Positions 1-7,454 are shown, numbered from the stretch's first letter. The stretch: 16,635 nucleotides of DNA from JAYSRU01 sp043720875 (GCA_043720875.1 JAYSRU010000075.1:1-16635); one strand, 5' to 3'. The notes: generated from the letters alone by a model not told the origin. A program made the numbers and translations.

Positions 1-7
1 TTCTAAT

Positions 8-1345
8 TTACAACTCCGTAACTGCTTCTGTAAAGTGAATTCCAAACGACTTCAATTCTTCTATAATTGGTGTGTAGATAGCCTCTGAAATTGGCATTAA
101 AACTCCTTTTTCTTTAATCTCACCTTTCAAAATCATTTTGGCACAAATTCCCATTGGCAATCCAACTGTATTACTCATGGCTGTATAAACAGCATCCGTT
201 CCAATATTCACCAATGAACTTTCTAATCGGAAGCGCTTGCCATTTATGGAGTATTCAAAAATATGGTGCATTAAAATTAAATCTTTGTCGCTCGGGTCAA
301 GCTTTAATTTTGGTTCTAAAATAGCTTGTAATAATTGAGCGGGCGACATGTCGGCACCAGCGATTGGTTTTGTGTTCTCAAACAAGCCCAACCACACAAA
401 TTTATCGAATTGTTTTTGACTCAATGTGGGAAAACGCAATTTGAATTTATCTTCAACCGACATGGTTTCATTGTAGGGTAAAAACGCGTTGACCAACATT
501 CTTGGCGTAAGCGTTTCTGAATGCTCCATTTTGTAACCGTCATCTGTTAAGCCTAATTGAACGAAGCAATTCCAAGCATCACAAAATCCAGACCCACGCA
601 AAGTTCCTCTAAATATGGTTGGAATCGTTTCCAAACCGTATACTTTTCGGTAAGACAACGAATCTCTGTTTGCGTAACCATCATAATGACCAACTCCTGG
701 CATTTCGATAGATTCTATACGTTCAAAAATAGCCGAACTTGGCAAGTATTTATATTGATTTTGTTCAATGTATTGTGCCGCTCCACCTTGACCAGCAAGT
801 ACAACATTTCTGGGGTTCCAGGTAAATTTATAATTCCACGGATTATTGTCACTTTCTGGGGCAACCAAACCACCACAATAGGATTTGAAGCTTTCGATGT
901 GCGCACCTTTTACACGTAAATCGTGAATGATTTGCATGGCGCTCATGTGATCGATACCCGGATCTACACCCATTTCATTCATGAAAATTAATTCTTTTTT
1001 TGCAGCTTCTTGGTGCATTTCGTGCATCGCATGACTCACATAAGAAGGCGTAATTAAATGCTTTCCATATTCCAAACAATCCTGTGCAATTTCAGGATGA
1101 AAAGTAGCAGGAAGCATAGAGATAACTAGGTCCGCTTTTTGAATTTCGGGCAATCTTGCAGTACGATTTAAAGCATCCATTTCCAATGCTAAACCATTGG
1201 GATTACCATTTATTTTTTGTTCAATCAAGGCTAAATTTCGATCTGCAATATGAATATTCCAATCATTATCTTTCGCATGATCTAAAAGATATTTGATGAG
1301 CGAAGAAGCGGATAATCCTGCACCAAGAATAAGTATTGTTTGCAT
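8..1345 (-). CDS. Saccharopine dehydrogenase (Lys9-like, glutamate-forming)
   Basis: The 445-aa product resembles yeast Lys9-type saccharopine reductases in length and motif order. Family role: NAD(P)-dependent interconversion of saccharopine with glutamate and aminoadipate semialdehyde, a cytosolic step of lysine metabolism; in Bacteroidota I would infer lysine degradation. Seen: an N-terminal Rossmann fold with a GAGLSAS turn at residues 8-14 and an acidic residue after beta-2 (D35); the conserved block MGVDPGIDHM at 125-134; the family hallmark SYCGGLVAPESDNNPW at 155-170, followed by KFTWNPRNV; and a GTLRGSGFC block in the C-terminal catalytic domain. The ATG at 1345 is the natural start, with a perfect TAnnTTTG element 33 nt upstream. 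It is divergent from prs. No lysine-ketoglutarate reductase partner is visible, so the exact substrate remains inferred; a broader saccharopine-dehydrogenase-like oxidoreductase is the alternative. Confidence 0.88.
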   Translation of the reverse strand: MQTILILGAGLSASSLIKYLLDHAKDNDWNIHIADRNLALIEQKINGNPNGLALEMDALNRTARLPEIQKADLVISMLPATFHPEIAQDCLEYGKHLITPSYVSHAMHEMHQEAAKKELIFMNEMGVDPGIDHMSAMQIIHDLRVKGAHIESFKSYCGGLVAPESDNNPWNYKFTWNPRNVVLAGQGGAAQYIEQNQYKYLPSSAIFERIESIEMPGVGHYDGYANRDSLSYRKVYGLETIPTIFRGTLRGSGFCDAWNCFVQLGLTDDGYKMEHSETLTPRMLVNAFLPYNETMSVEDKFKLRFPTLSQKQFDKFVWLGLFENTKPIAGADMSPAQLLQAILEPKLKLDPSDKDLILMHHIFEYSINGKRFRLESSLVNIGTDAVYTAMSNTVGLPMGICAKMILKGEIKEKGVLMPISEAIYTPIIEELKSFGIHFTEAVTEL

Positions 1346-1378
1346 TAGAAAGCTTGAATTAAATCAATTAGTAAAGTG

Positions 1379-1386
1379 CAAATATA
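1379..1386 (-). promoter_or_regulatory. -7 promoter element for saccharopine dehydrogenase gene
   Basis: The minus strand reads TATATTTG, a perfect match to the Bacteroidota -7 consensus TAnnTTTG, 33 nt before the ATG at 1345. I see no convincing TTG -33 element at the expected 19-21 nt spacing. Confidence 0.55.
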
Positions 1387-1522
1387 ATTTTTCATTGGCC
1401 ATTTTGTGTATTTATGCGCTATTATTTACCCCTCTTGTTAAAAAATATTTTTTTCAGCGGAGAAAAACTTCTATTTAATTGACTTTTACTGGTAAAAATA
1501 CCTGTACTTCAGAAGAAAATAG

Positions 1523-1530
1523 TATCTTTG
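1523..1530 (+). promoter_or_regulatory. -7 promoter element for prs-rplY
   Basis: TATCTTTG matches the Bacteroidota -7 consensus exactly and ends 10 nt before the prs ATG at 1541, so the 5' leader would be only a few bases. The -33 region is weak (a CTG 18 nt upstream). Confidence 0.6.
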
Positions 1531-1540
1531 TCCCCTCAAA

Positions 1541-2485
1541 ATGAGTAAGATGTCGGCAGGAATTAAAATATTTTCAGGAAGAGCAACACAAGAATTAGCT
1601 GGTAAGCTATCTCATTCTTTTGGCTATCCCCTTGGTGATGTTAAGGTTACGCAGTTTTCGGACGGTGAATTTCAACCTTCATTTGAAGAAACTGTGAGAG
1701 GACAAGATGTATTTCTTGTGCAATCAACGATGCCTCCAGCGGATAACTTATTTGAGTTATTATTGATGGTTGATGCTGCAAAACGTGCTTCGGCTCGTAA
1801 AATTATCGCAGTTATTCCATACTTTGGTTTTGCACGTCAAGATAGAAAAGATAAGCCGAGAGTAGCGATTGGGGCCAAATTGGTTGCAAACATGCTTATG
1901 GCTGCAGGGGTTGATCGTTTAATGACGATGGATTTTCACGCAGATCAAATTCAAGGTTTCTTTGAAGTGCCTGTAGATCACTTATATGCTTCAACTATTT
2001 TTTACCCTGAAATGCAACGCTTAAACTCGGGAAATGTAGTAATTGCTGCTCCTGATGCAGGTGGCGCAAAAAGAGCAAATTCTTATGCAAAGAAACTAGG
2101 TACCACGTTAGCGATCTGTCACAAACATCGTAAAAAACCAAATGAAGTTGCTGAAATGACTGTTATTGGTGATGTTGCAGGGAAAGATGTTTTCTTGGTT
2201 GATGACATGTGTGACACTGCGGGTACGTTAGCGACTGCAGCTAACTTATTCATGGAAAAAGGCGCATTGAGCGTTAGAGCATTTTGTACGCATGCCGTAC
2301 TTTCTGGTCCTGCATACGAACGCATCGAAAATTCAAAATTAACCGAACTAATTGTAACAGATACTATTCCGTTGAAACAACAGAGTAACAAAATCCGTGT
2401 GCTTTCGGTTGCTCCACTTTTTGGTGAAATAATGAAAGCAATGGTGAGCAATGAATCAATTAGTTCACACTTTATAATCTCGTAA
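1541..2485 (+). CDS. prs: Ribose-phosphate pyrophosphokinase (PRPP synthetase)
   Basis: The 314-aa product makes 5-phosphoribosyl 1-diphosphate from ribose 5-phosphate and ATP, feeding purine, pyrimidine, histidine, tryptophan and NAD synthesis in the cytosol. Length is normal for class I enzymes. Seen: FSDGEFQPS near residues 39-47; the flexible catalytic loop RQDRKDKPR at 99-107; the metal and ATP site DFHADQIQGFF at 131-141; PDAGGAKRA at 171-179; the basic KHRKK segment at 195-199; and the ribose-5-phosphate/PRPP-binding loop VFLVDDMCDTAGTL at 217-230. The ATG at 1541 is preferred because it lies just behind a perfect -7 element; a second ATG at 1550 is possible. rplY follows after 18 nt, a pairing that is common in Bacteroidota. 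Identity is secure. Confidence 0.97.
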   Translation: MSKMSAGIKIFSGRATQELAGKLSHSFGYPLGDVKVTQFSDGEFQPSFEETVRGQDVFLVQSTMPPADNLFELLLMVDAAKRASARKIIAVIPYFGFARQDRKDKPRVAIGAKLVANMLMAAGVDRLMTMDFHADQIQGFFEVPVDHLYASTIFYPEMQRLNSGNVVIAAPDAGGAKRANSYAKKLGTTLAICHKHRKKPNEVAEMTVIGDVAGKDVFLVDDMCDTAGTLATAANLFMEKGALSVRAFCTHAVLSGPAYERIENSKLTELIVTDTIPLKQQSNKIRVLSVAPLFGEIMKAMVSNESISSHFIIS

Positions 2486-2503
2486 TAAACAAACAAACAT
2501 AAA

Positions 2504-3124
2504 ATGAAAGTAGCACAATTGAGCGGTTCGCCAAGAGCGAATGTAGGGAAAAAAGGTACTGCAGCAGACAGAAATGCTGGTCTTGTACCTTGCGTGTTGT
2601 ACGGACAAGGAACGCAAACGCATTTCACAGTTACCGTAAACGCAATCAACAAAATTATCTTCTCTCCAGAAGTATACAAAGTTGAATTGGATATTGCTGG
2701 TAAAAAGACTTTTGCGGTAGTTAAAGACTTACAACAAGACAACATCAAAGACACAATCAAGCACGTAGATTTCTACGAATTGAATGACAAGAAAGCGATC
2801 CGTTTAGGTTTGCCAGTTCGTTTAGTTGGAACTTCTCCTGGTATTATGGCTGGTGGTAAATTACAACAAGTCTTTCGTCGTTTAACTGTTGAAGGTTATG
2901 TGAAAGATATGCCAGATGCAATTTACATCAATATTGGTAAATTGAAAATTGGTAAATCTGCACGAGTAGGTCAATTAGAAATTCCAGGTTTGAAATTCTT
3001 AGACCCTAAAGGAGCAGTTGTTGTTTCGGTTAAGATGGCTCGTGGAGCTGCTAAACCAGTTGGAAACGATGATGATGATATCGATGATGGTTTAGGATTT
3101 ATTGTTGCTGCTCCAGCTCAATAA
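2504..3124 (+). CDS. rplY: 50S ribosomal protein L25 / general stress protein CTC
   Basis: The 206-aa protein is the long (CTC/TL5) form of L25, which binds 5S rRNA in the large subunit. Seen: an N-terminal 5S-binding beta-barrel domain (about 1-93) with NAGLVPCVLYG at 24-34 and VDFYEL at 88-93; a C-terminal TL5-like beta domain (about 97-180) including LPVRLVGTSPGI and a GGKLQQ turn; then a tail carrying an acidic patch of six aspartates at 189-195. It sits 18 nt behind prs, with an A-rich AAACAAACAAAC leader instead of a Shine-Dalgarno, and is followed by a strong intrinsic terminator, so the operon appears to be prs-rplY only. The pth gene that often follows in this phylum is absent here. 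Confidence 0.95.
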   Translation: MKVAQLSGSPRANVGKKGTAADRNAGLVPCVLYGQGTQTHFTVTVNAINKIIFSPEVYKVELDIAGKKTFAVVKDLQQDNIKDTIKHVDFYELNDKKAIRLGLPVRLVGTSPGIMAGGKLQQVFRRLTVEGYVKDMPDAIYINIGKLKIGKSARVGQLEIPGLKFLDPKGAVVVSVKMARGAAKPVGNDDDDIDDGLGFIVAAPAQ

Positions 3125-3141
3125 GACTAACTAATGATACT

Positions 3142-3174
3142 AAAGCGCTTTCAGAAACGAAGGCGCTTTTTTTT
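3142..3174 (+). terminator. Intrinsic terminator of prs-rplY
   Basis: An 11-bp stem, AAAGCGCTTTC (3142-3152) with GAAGGCGCTTT (3159-3169), has one G-U pair and a 6-nt loop. It runs into eight T residues (3167-3174), 17 nt after the rplY stop. Confidence 0.9.
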
Positions 3175-3212
3175 GTGCCCAATTTTGAACCAAATTACAA
3201 AAATCATGGCAT

Positions 3213-3240
3213 AAAAAAAGACCCAATAAATTGAGTCTTT
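3213..3240 (-). terminator. Intrinsic terminator of the small acidic protein gene
   Basis: On the minus strand, AAAGACTCAA pairs with TTGGGTCTTT across a TTTA loop (10 bp, one G-U) and continues into a seven-T run. It lies 17 nt beyond the stop codon of the gene at 3258-3638. With the prs-rplY terminator it insulates the two convergent units. Confidence 0.88.
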
Positions 3241-3257
3241 AAAACAATAGTGTTTAC

Positions 3258-3638
3258 TTATTCTTTATCATCATCGTCGTCATCGTCGTCCGAATCATCT
3301 TTATCTGCTTTGTCGTAATCATCGTCGTCATCGTCAGAACTATCGTCATCCGCATCGTCCTTCATGTCGTCATCAAATTTTTCGTCCACCGCAAAATCAT
3401 CTTCATCTTCAACAGTTACAGCTTTCTTACCTTTAACCGGAGCTGCAGGAGTTTTAGAAAATTTAACCAAATAAATGATTTCATCTGTTTCCCAAAGCAA
3501 TGCCTCAATAGTTACTCCTGTTGGCAATTTAACTTGAGACATACTTTCGCTAATCCCTGCAGGAAAGTCCTTAATAAGGGATTTTTTTTGGTCCATCGAC
3601 AAATTTTCGTAACTAACAATTGATCTCTTTTTGGTCAT
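3258..3638 (-). CDS. Small protein with polyaspartate C-terminal tail, function unknown
   Basis: I do not recognise a characterised family. The 126-aa product has a compact N-terminal part (about residues 1-62, beginning MTKKRSIVSYENLS and including a hydrophobic strand EIIYLVKF at 53-60), a short Ala/Pro/Lys linker (61-75), and a tail from 76 to 126 in which I count 30 Asp and 4 Glu in 51 residues. No signal peptide or membrane segment is seen, so it is probably cytosolic. Globular-head-plus-acidic-tail architecture occurs in nucleic-acid mimics and in the RNA polymerase delta subunit of Firmicutes; I see no sequence basis for homology. The start lies 34 nt behind the 95-aa gene, with no separate TAnnTTTG element in the gap, so co-transcription is likely. 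A terminator follows. Confidence 0.82.
   Translation of the reverse strand: MTKKRSIVSYENLSMDQKKSLIKDFPAGISESMSQVKLPTGVTIEALLWETDEIIYLVKFSKTPAAPVKGKKAVTVEDEDDFAVDEKFDDDMKDDADDDSSDDDDDDYDKADKDDSDDDDDDDDKE
3261..3413 (-). repeat. Low-complexity Asp-codon tract (GAT/GAC repeats)
   Basis: The 3' third of the acidic-protein gene is nearly pure GAY codons (ATC/GTC triplets on the + strand), with several uninterrupted runs of five to eight. Such triplet tracts are prone to in-frame expansion or contraction, so tail length may vary between strains; that variation is inference. Confidence 0.75.
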
Positions 3639-3672
3639 AATTTAAACGTTTTCGGTATATTGTTTTTGTATA

Positions 3673-3960
3673 CTATATTTCTAATTTAACTACTCTTTCA
3701 ATGGGAATCTGTACATTTTTCTTTAAAAGAATTACGGTGTCAGTAACTCCCCAAATAGTTGTTTCAACTTGTCTGAGGTTGCTCTCATCTTTAAAATAAA
3801 TTTTAACCTTTTGATGTTCCAAATTCCCCATGGCTAAAGCACGTTCAATTGCAACTTTTCTAGCAGTCAACGCAACGCTTTCTGTAATTACTTCACCAGC
3901 AGGGAAGTGCAAATTAGAAACCATTTCTTTTTCTATAACGTTAAAGCTATCTTTGTTCAT
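3673..3960 (-). CDS. Small conserved-looking protein, function unknown
   Basis: The 95-aa product has no signal peptide or membrane helix. The first half is probably helical (VALTARKVAIERALAMGN at 29-46). The second half looks like a small beta-sheet or barrel: KVKIYFKDES, then VETTIWGVTDTVILLKK, ending with PIERVVKLEI. The TTIWGVT and IP-[IV]-R-V pattern is reminiscent to me of short uncharacterised flavobacterial proteins, but I cannot name a family. The strand-rich C-terminus with a final I-P-I-x-R-V-V-K motif could suit an RNA- or protein-binding fold; this is speculation. A perfect -7 element lies 16 nt upstream of the ATG. It heads a two-gene unit with the polyaspartate-tail protein 34 nt downstream. 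Confidence 0.82.
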   Translation of the reverse strand: MNKDSFNVIEKEMVSNLHFPAGEVITESVALTARKVAIERALAMGNLEHQKVKIYFKDESNLRQVETTIWGVTDTVILLKKNVQIPIERVVKLEI

Positions 3961-3976
3961 GAATCAAAATCTTAGG

Positions 3977-3984
3977 CAAAAATA
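3977..3984 (-). promoter_or_regulatory. -7 promoter element for the two small-protein genes
   Basis: The minus strand reads TATTTTTG, an exact TAnnTTTG match, 16 nt before the ATG at 3960. No clear -33 TTG is visible. Confidence 0.55.
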
Positions 3985-4105
3985 AAGGAATTGTTTACAT
4001 ATTCTTCATTTCACGTATCTTTTTTCTGCATAATTTAATGTTAGCACTAAAACTATGGAATGTTTTCAGAATTTTCTAATAACAGTGGTATCAGCTAAAA
4101 GCAAT

Positions 4106-4369
4106 TTATCTTCTTACTGTTCGCTTTATTCGGGAATAACTATAGTAGAAAATTGTTGCCAATGCTGCGAATAAACTTAGTGAAAGAAAAATATTTCTAC
4201 GCATCAAGCGGCTGTCAATATGCTGTAAAAATACTTCCTTTAAATTAGGTTTCGAGAAGTCTATGGTTTCAGCAAGACTAACTGTATACATGTGCTCTTG
4301 TATTGCGGCATAAGCAGTACACAATGTAATTAATAAAAGTGATACTATAAACACAAAACTCTTTTTCAT
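4106..4369 (-). CDS. Small two-helix membrane protein, function unknown
   Basis: The 87-aa product starts MKKSFVFIVSLLLITLCTAYA, a hydrophobic segment (residues 4-22) that could be a signal peptide or membrane anchor. A polar stretch of about 36 residues follows, then a second hydrophobic helix (about 59-77), and it ends in a strongly basic cytoplasmic-type tail (RIKRTVRR). By the positive-inside rule both ends may be cytoplasmic with the loop outside. I recognise no family. It lies 105 nt downstream of the LytTR regulator on the same strand, and I see no good TAnnTTTG element in that gap, so it may be the last gene of the kinase-regulator transcript. A short inverted repeat lies just before its start. 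Confidence 0.7.
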   Translation of the reverse strand: MKKSFVFIVSLLLITLCTAYAAIQEHMYTVSLAETIDFSKPNLKEVFLQHIDSRLMRRNIFLSLSLFAALATIFYYSYSRIKRTVRR

Positions 4370-4377
4370 CTATCCAG

Positions 4378-4400
4378 AACTTTCTTAAAACTAGAAAGTT
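4378..4400 (-). repeat. Inverted repeat upstream of the 87-aa membrane protein gene
   Basis: AACTTTC (4378-4384) and GAAAGTT (4394-4400) are perfect 7-bp arms separated by 9 nt, 9 nt upstream of the ATG at 4369. It lacks a T tract on the minus strand, so it is a weak terminator candidate. It could be a regulator site or an mRNA hairpin in the 5' leader. Confidence 0.4.
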
Positions 4401-4474
4401 TGTTTCACCAGAACGCGTTAAATGAAAGAAAGACGGGTATGGATTACCAAAATGCGACTCGCACTGAAATTAGA

Positions 4475-5221
4475 TTATAGATTATCTAACATTTGAAAGA
4501 AAATCTCTCTTTTGTTAGGCGACAAAGGAACTTTTGTGCCATCTTTCATCACAACAGCACCACCATCCCCTTTTTCGTAACGGTCAACATAATCTAAGTT
4601 GACCAAGTGAGATTGTTGGATGCGAAGAAATGAATAACTTGTAAGTAATGTTTCATATTCCTTTAATGTTCTTGACACCAAAATTTTACGACGATCATTC
4701 AAAAAGAACGAAGTGTAGTTTCTATCCGCCTCGCAACGTACAATATTATCCAAGTCAACTACGTGTACGCTTTCTGCTGTTTTTAACACAAGGCGTCTTT
4801 TATGCGTAGGTAACATGTTATGTTGTAATGCATCAAATTGCTTTTCGTCTTTTGTTGGTGATTTAATTTGAGCCAGTGCTTTAACCACTGTTGCTTTCAA
4901 TTCTTCTGGATCAACGGGTTTCAAAATGTAATCTAAGGCACTAAATTTTATGGCTTTAATCGCAAATTCTTCGTGAGCTGTAATGAAGATTACCTCAAAG
5001 TTTTTTGATTCAACCAACTTCAACAAATCGAAACCAGTTCCGTCTGGCATTTGAATATCCAAAAACACTAAATCTGGTTTTACTTCTTTAATAGCTGCAA
5101 GTCCACTTGCCACATTTTCACCTATTGGAAAAGTTTCAATACCTAAATCAAACGATTCAATCATTTTAGCGATTAACTCTCTTGTTCTCTTTTCATCGTC
5201 AATTATTAGTGCCTTGATCAT
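4475..5221 (-). CDS. LytTR-family response regulator
   Basis: The 248-aa protein is a DNA-binding response regulator of the LytR/AlgR type. The receiver domain (1-120) shows the acidic pair D8-D9, phospho-acceptor D55 in LVFLDIQMPDGTGFDLL, T81 in FITAHEEFAIKA and K101 in the LKPVDP motif. After a linker, the LytTR domain (about 142-246) shows RRLVLKTAESVHVVDLDNIV, CEADRNYTSFFL, ILVSRTLKEYE, FLRIQQSHLVNL and a terminal VPLSPNKREIFF. It starts 12 nt after the stop of the TPR histidine kinase and is presumably phosphorylated by it. A weak 4-bp hairpin followed by TTTT lies just beyond its stop. Target genes cannot be read from the window; the membrane protein gene next to it is the obvious candidate. 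Confidence 0.95.
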   Translation of the reverse strand: MIKALIIDDEKRTRELIAKMIESFDLGIETFPIGENVASGLAAIKEVKPDLVFLDIQMPDGTGFDLLKLVESKNFEVIFITAHEEFAIKAIKFSALDYILKPVDPEELKATVVKALAQIKSPTKDEKQFDALQHNMLPTHKRRLVLKTAESVHVVDLDNIVRCEADRNYTSFFLNDRRKILVSRTLKEYETLLTSYSFLRIQQSHLVNLDYVDRYEKGDGGAVVMKDGTKVPLSPNKREIFFQMLDNL

Positions 5222-5233
5222 TTTTTCTAGGAT

Positions 5234-7441
5234 TTATAGGTGTGTTTCGTTTAATTCGGTAGGTTGTTGGTGTTGATAGGGTAAACAAATGCGCACTAAA
5301 GTACCGGTTTCTTTTAGTTTATCAAAATCTTCGAGTTCTAAAAATCCGTTACTCTTGTATTTTTCATTCAAATTTTGAATTCTATCGTCTGTAATTTTCA
5401 TTGCCATGCTCTTATGTTCAACACTTTTCTTGTTCTTATCTGCAGCTTTTCGTCCAATTCCGTTGTCCTCAATCTGAATACTTAAATAATCACCGTCTTT
5501 CTTAAAATAGATGTGAATGAATCCACCTTCAACCGTGTGCAGTTGGCCATGCTCGATAGCATTTTCAATAAATGGTTGTGTAATCATCGGAGGTATGACG
5601 GCGCCATCTTCAAAAAGTTGGTCTTCTACAAAAATATCAAAATCAAAACGGTCTTCAAAACGCAGTTTTTGGGTTTGTAGATACTTTTCCAAAATCTCCT
5701 TTTCAGTCTCAATTGGGATGAACTCTTTAGGAGAGTTTTCAAGTATTAGTCGCATTAAGCGAGAAAAATTGACCAAGAATTTTGTTGAATTTTTTACATC
5801 GTTGTCGTATATATAACTTTGAATAACAGACATTGCATTGAAAATAAAATGAGGATTCATTTGCGTACGCAACAAGGTCTGATTCATTTCTGACTCTCGT
5901 TGTGATTGTTTTAATTTTGCGTGTTTTAGCCTATTGATTACCAAGAAAATTACAAGAATTGAAATCACTAACAAACCGATTACAAAATAGGTTATAAAAT
6001 TATTTCTCAGGCTAATATTCTCAACCTGGACGCGCGCTAGCTCCGCCTCCTTTTGTTGCTTATTTATCGCAGCACCTTGCTCTACAATAATTCTTTCGCG
6101 TTGCTCTACTTTATACAGCTCGCTCAATTCTGCAATCTTTGTTTTGTCTACAATGTTTTTCGAACTATCCGAAAAATTGGTATAACGCTTCAAGTAATAA
6201 AAAGCCCTATCATAATTTTCCTGATCTGCATAATTGTCAGCAAGTGTTTGATAGAAAAGGTTTTGTAAATACGCTTGGTTATAACGTATGCTGCTATTTA
6301 AACCGAGTAGCAAAAATGAATTGGCATCCTGACTTCTGTTTTGAAGTAATTTCAACCGGCCCAATTCCAAGTAGGTTTCAGTTTGTAAATCTAAGCGTTG
6401 CTTATTTTCTTGGTATTTTAAGGATTTGATTAAATTTTCTTCCGACTTATTGAAATCACCAGCTTGGCGAAAAGCTACACCAATAACTCTGTGGGCAAAA
6501 CTTAAACCCAAAAGATCCCCTTCCTGCTGATACAGTTCTATGGATTTCTTGTAATTTCTTTGCGCTTCTTTCAAGTTGCCTTTCTCCTTATAACATTTTC
6601 CCGAATTCAAATAAGCCTCTGCCAAGGTTAAGTAATCTTTCATTTGTCCAGCATACTCTATACTTCGACTAAAATACATCAGTGCATCAGTAATGTTTCC
6701 AATCTCTAATTGCAAAACTCCGAGTTCATTATTAAATTGAGAAATCAATCTAGGAATGTTATCCGTTACCGCAATTTGAAGTGCAATTAGATGCTTTGCA
6801 ACGCCGAGTTCAGATTGACCAAAAAAGCTATAAATTTCCCCCTGTGTATTGAAACAAATTGCCAATTGTTCTCGATTATCGTTTCTTCTACTCAACGCAA
6901 TTGCTTGATCGATCATCAGCAAAGCACTGTCTTTTTTCAACTTGTTCATTTCAACTAAGGCCAAAAGTCTATACGATTCTGAATTGAAAAGTTTATTGGC
7001 TTTTCTCTTTCCAACCGCAATTGCTTTTTTCAAGAAGTAATGAGCTTTTTCAAAATTTCTATCATCTAGGGCACCGTTTGCCAATGCTTGCAACATGAAA
7101 ATTTTGAAATCTGAACCATGTTTTTTCAATAATTCATTTTCAAAAACTACAATTTTGGATTTGTATAGTTTCATTTTTCCTTGAAAACGATCTGTTTCAA
7201 TATCGTAAAAAAGCGCCAATAATTTAGCGCTGTCTCCCAGTTTAGCTGCCTTGTCATATAAGGGTTGGCGCAGCGAATCGGCTTTCTTAAAATTACTTTG
7301 CTGACATTTCAAACCCATGTTTAAGGTGTTCTCAAACACAAGTTCTAAAGTGCCTTTCTGAACATTCGGTTTTACATCATTTTGCGCAATTCCACAAAAA
7401 TGTAAACTGAAAATTAAAAATGTTAAGAATAGGGTTTTCAT
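5234..7441 (-). CDS. TPR-containing LytS/YehU-type sensor histidine kinase
   Basis: I take the start at 7441 (735 aa) because MKTLFLTFLIFSLHFCGIAQ is a classic signal peptide and a perfect -7 element (7447-7454) sits directly upstream; an upstream in-frame ATG at 7480 lies above that element. Domains in order: signal peptide (1-20); a periplasmic array of TPR-like helical repeats (about 40-430); a short coiled segment (about 437-475); one membrane helix (about 481-504, FVIGLLVISILVIFLVI); then a cytoplasmic PF06580-type kinase core with the phospho-acceptor motif QMNPHFIFNAM (H531), N box QPFIENAIEHG (622-632) and G box EDNGIGRKAA (658-667). The TPR sensor probably detects a protein or envelope signal; the ligand is unknown. 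It is followed after 12 nt by the LytTR regulator and is divergent from leuS. Confidence 0.94.
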   Translation of the reverse strand: MKTLFLTFLIFSLHFCGIAQNDVKPNVQKGTLELVFENTLNMGLKCQQSNFKKADSLRQPLYDKAAKLGDSAKLLALFYDIETDRFQGKMKLYKSKIVVFENELLKKHGSDFKIFMLQALANGALDDRNFEKAHYFLKKAIAVGKRKANKLFNSESYRLLALVEMNKLKKDSALLMIDQAIALSRRNDNREQLAICFNTQGEIYSFFGQSELGVAKHLIALQIAVTDNIPRLISQFNNELGVLQLEIGNITDALMYFSRSIEYAGQMKDYLTLAEAYLNSGKCYKEKGNLKEAQRNYKKSIELYQQEGDLLGLSFAHRVIGVAFRQAGDFNKSEENLIKSLKYQENKQRLDLQTETYLELGRLKLLQNRSQDANSFLLLGLNSSIRYNQAYLQNLFYQTLADNYADQENYDRAFYYLKRYTNFSDSSKNIVDKTKIAELSELYKVEQRERIIVEQGAAINKQQKEAELARVQVENISLRNNFITYFVIGLLVISILVIFLVINRLKHAKLKQSQRESEMNQTLLRTQMNPHFIFNAMSVIQSYIYDNDVKNSTKFLVNFSRLMRLILENSPKEFIPIETEKEILEKYLQTQKLRFEDRFDFDIFVEDQLFEDGAVIPPMITQPFIENAIEHGQLHTVEGGFIHIYFKKDGDYLSIQIEDNGIGRKAADKNKKSVEHKSMAMKITDDRIQNLNEKYKSNGFLELEDFDKLKETGTLVRICLPYQHQQPTELNETHL

Positions 7442-7446
7442 CCATC

Positions 7447-7454
7447 CAAATATA
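7447..7454 (-). promoter_or_regulatory. -7 promoter element for kinase-regulator operon
   Basis: The minus strand reads TATATTTG, an exact TAnnTTTG match, with only 5 nt between it and the ATG at 7441. Transcription from it would give a leaderless or nearly leaderless mRNA. TTG triplets lie 17 and 23 nt upstream, neither at the ideal 19-21 spacing. Confidence 0.5.

Noticed and set aside
2119..2760. A 213-codon open frame on the minus strand across prs and rplY
   Set aside because: Both genes beneath it are unmistakable; the antisense frame has no recognisable motifs.
3639..3672. Separate promoter for the polyaspartate-tail gene
   Set aside because: The 34-nt gap contains TATA-like AT-rich sequence but no TAnnTTTG, so co-transcription with the upstream gene is simpler.
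4449..4463. Hairpin TGCG-AGT-CGCA plus TTTT on the minus strand after the LytTR regulator
   Set aside because: The stem is only 4 bp and the T run is short; too weak to call a terminator.
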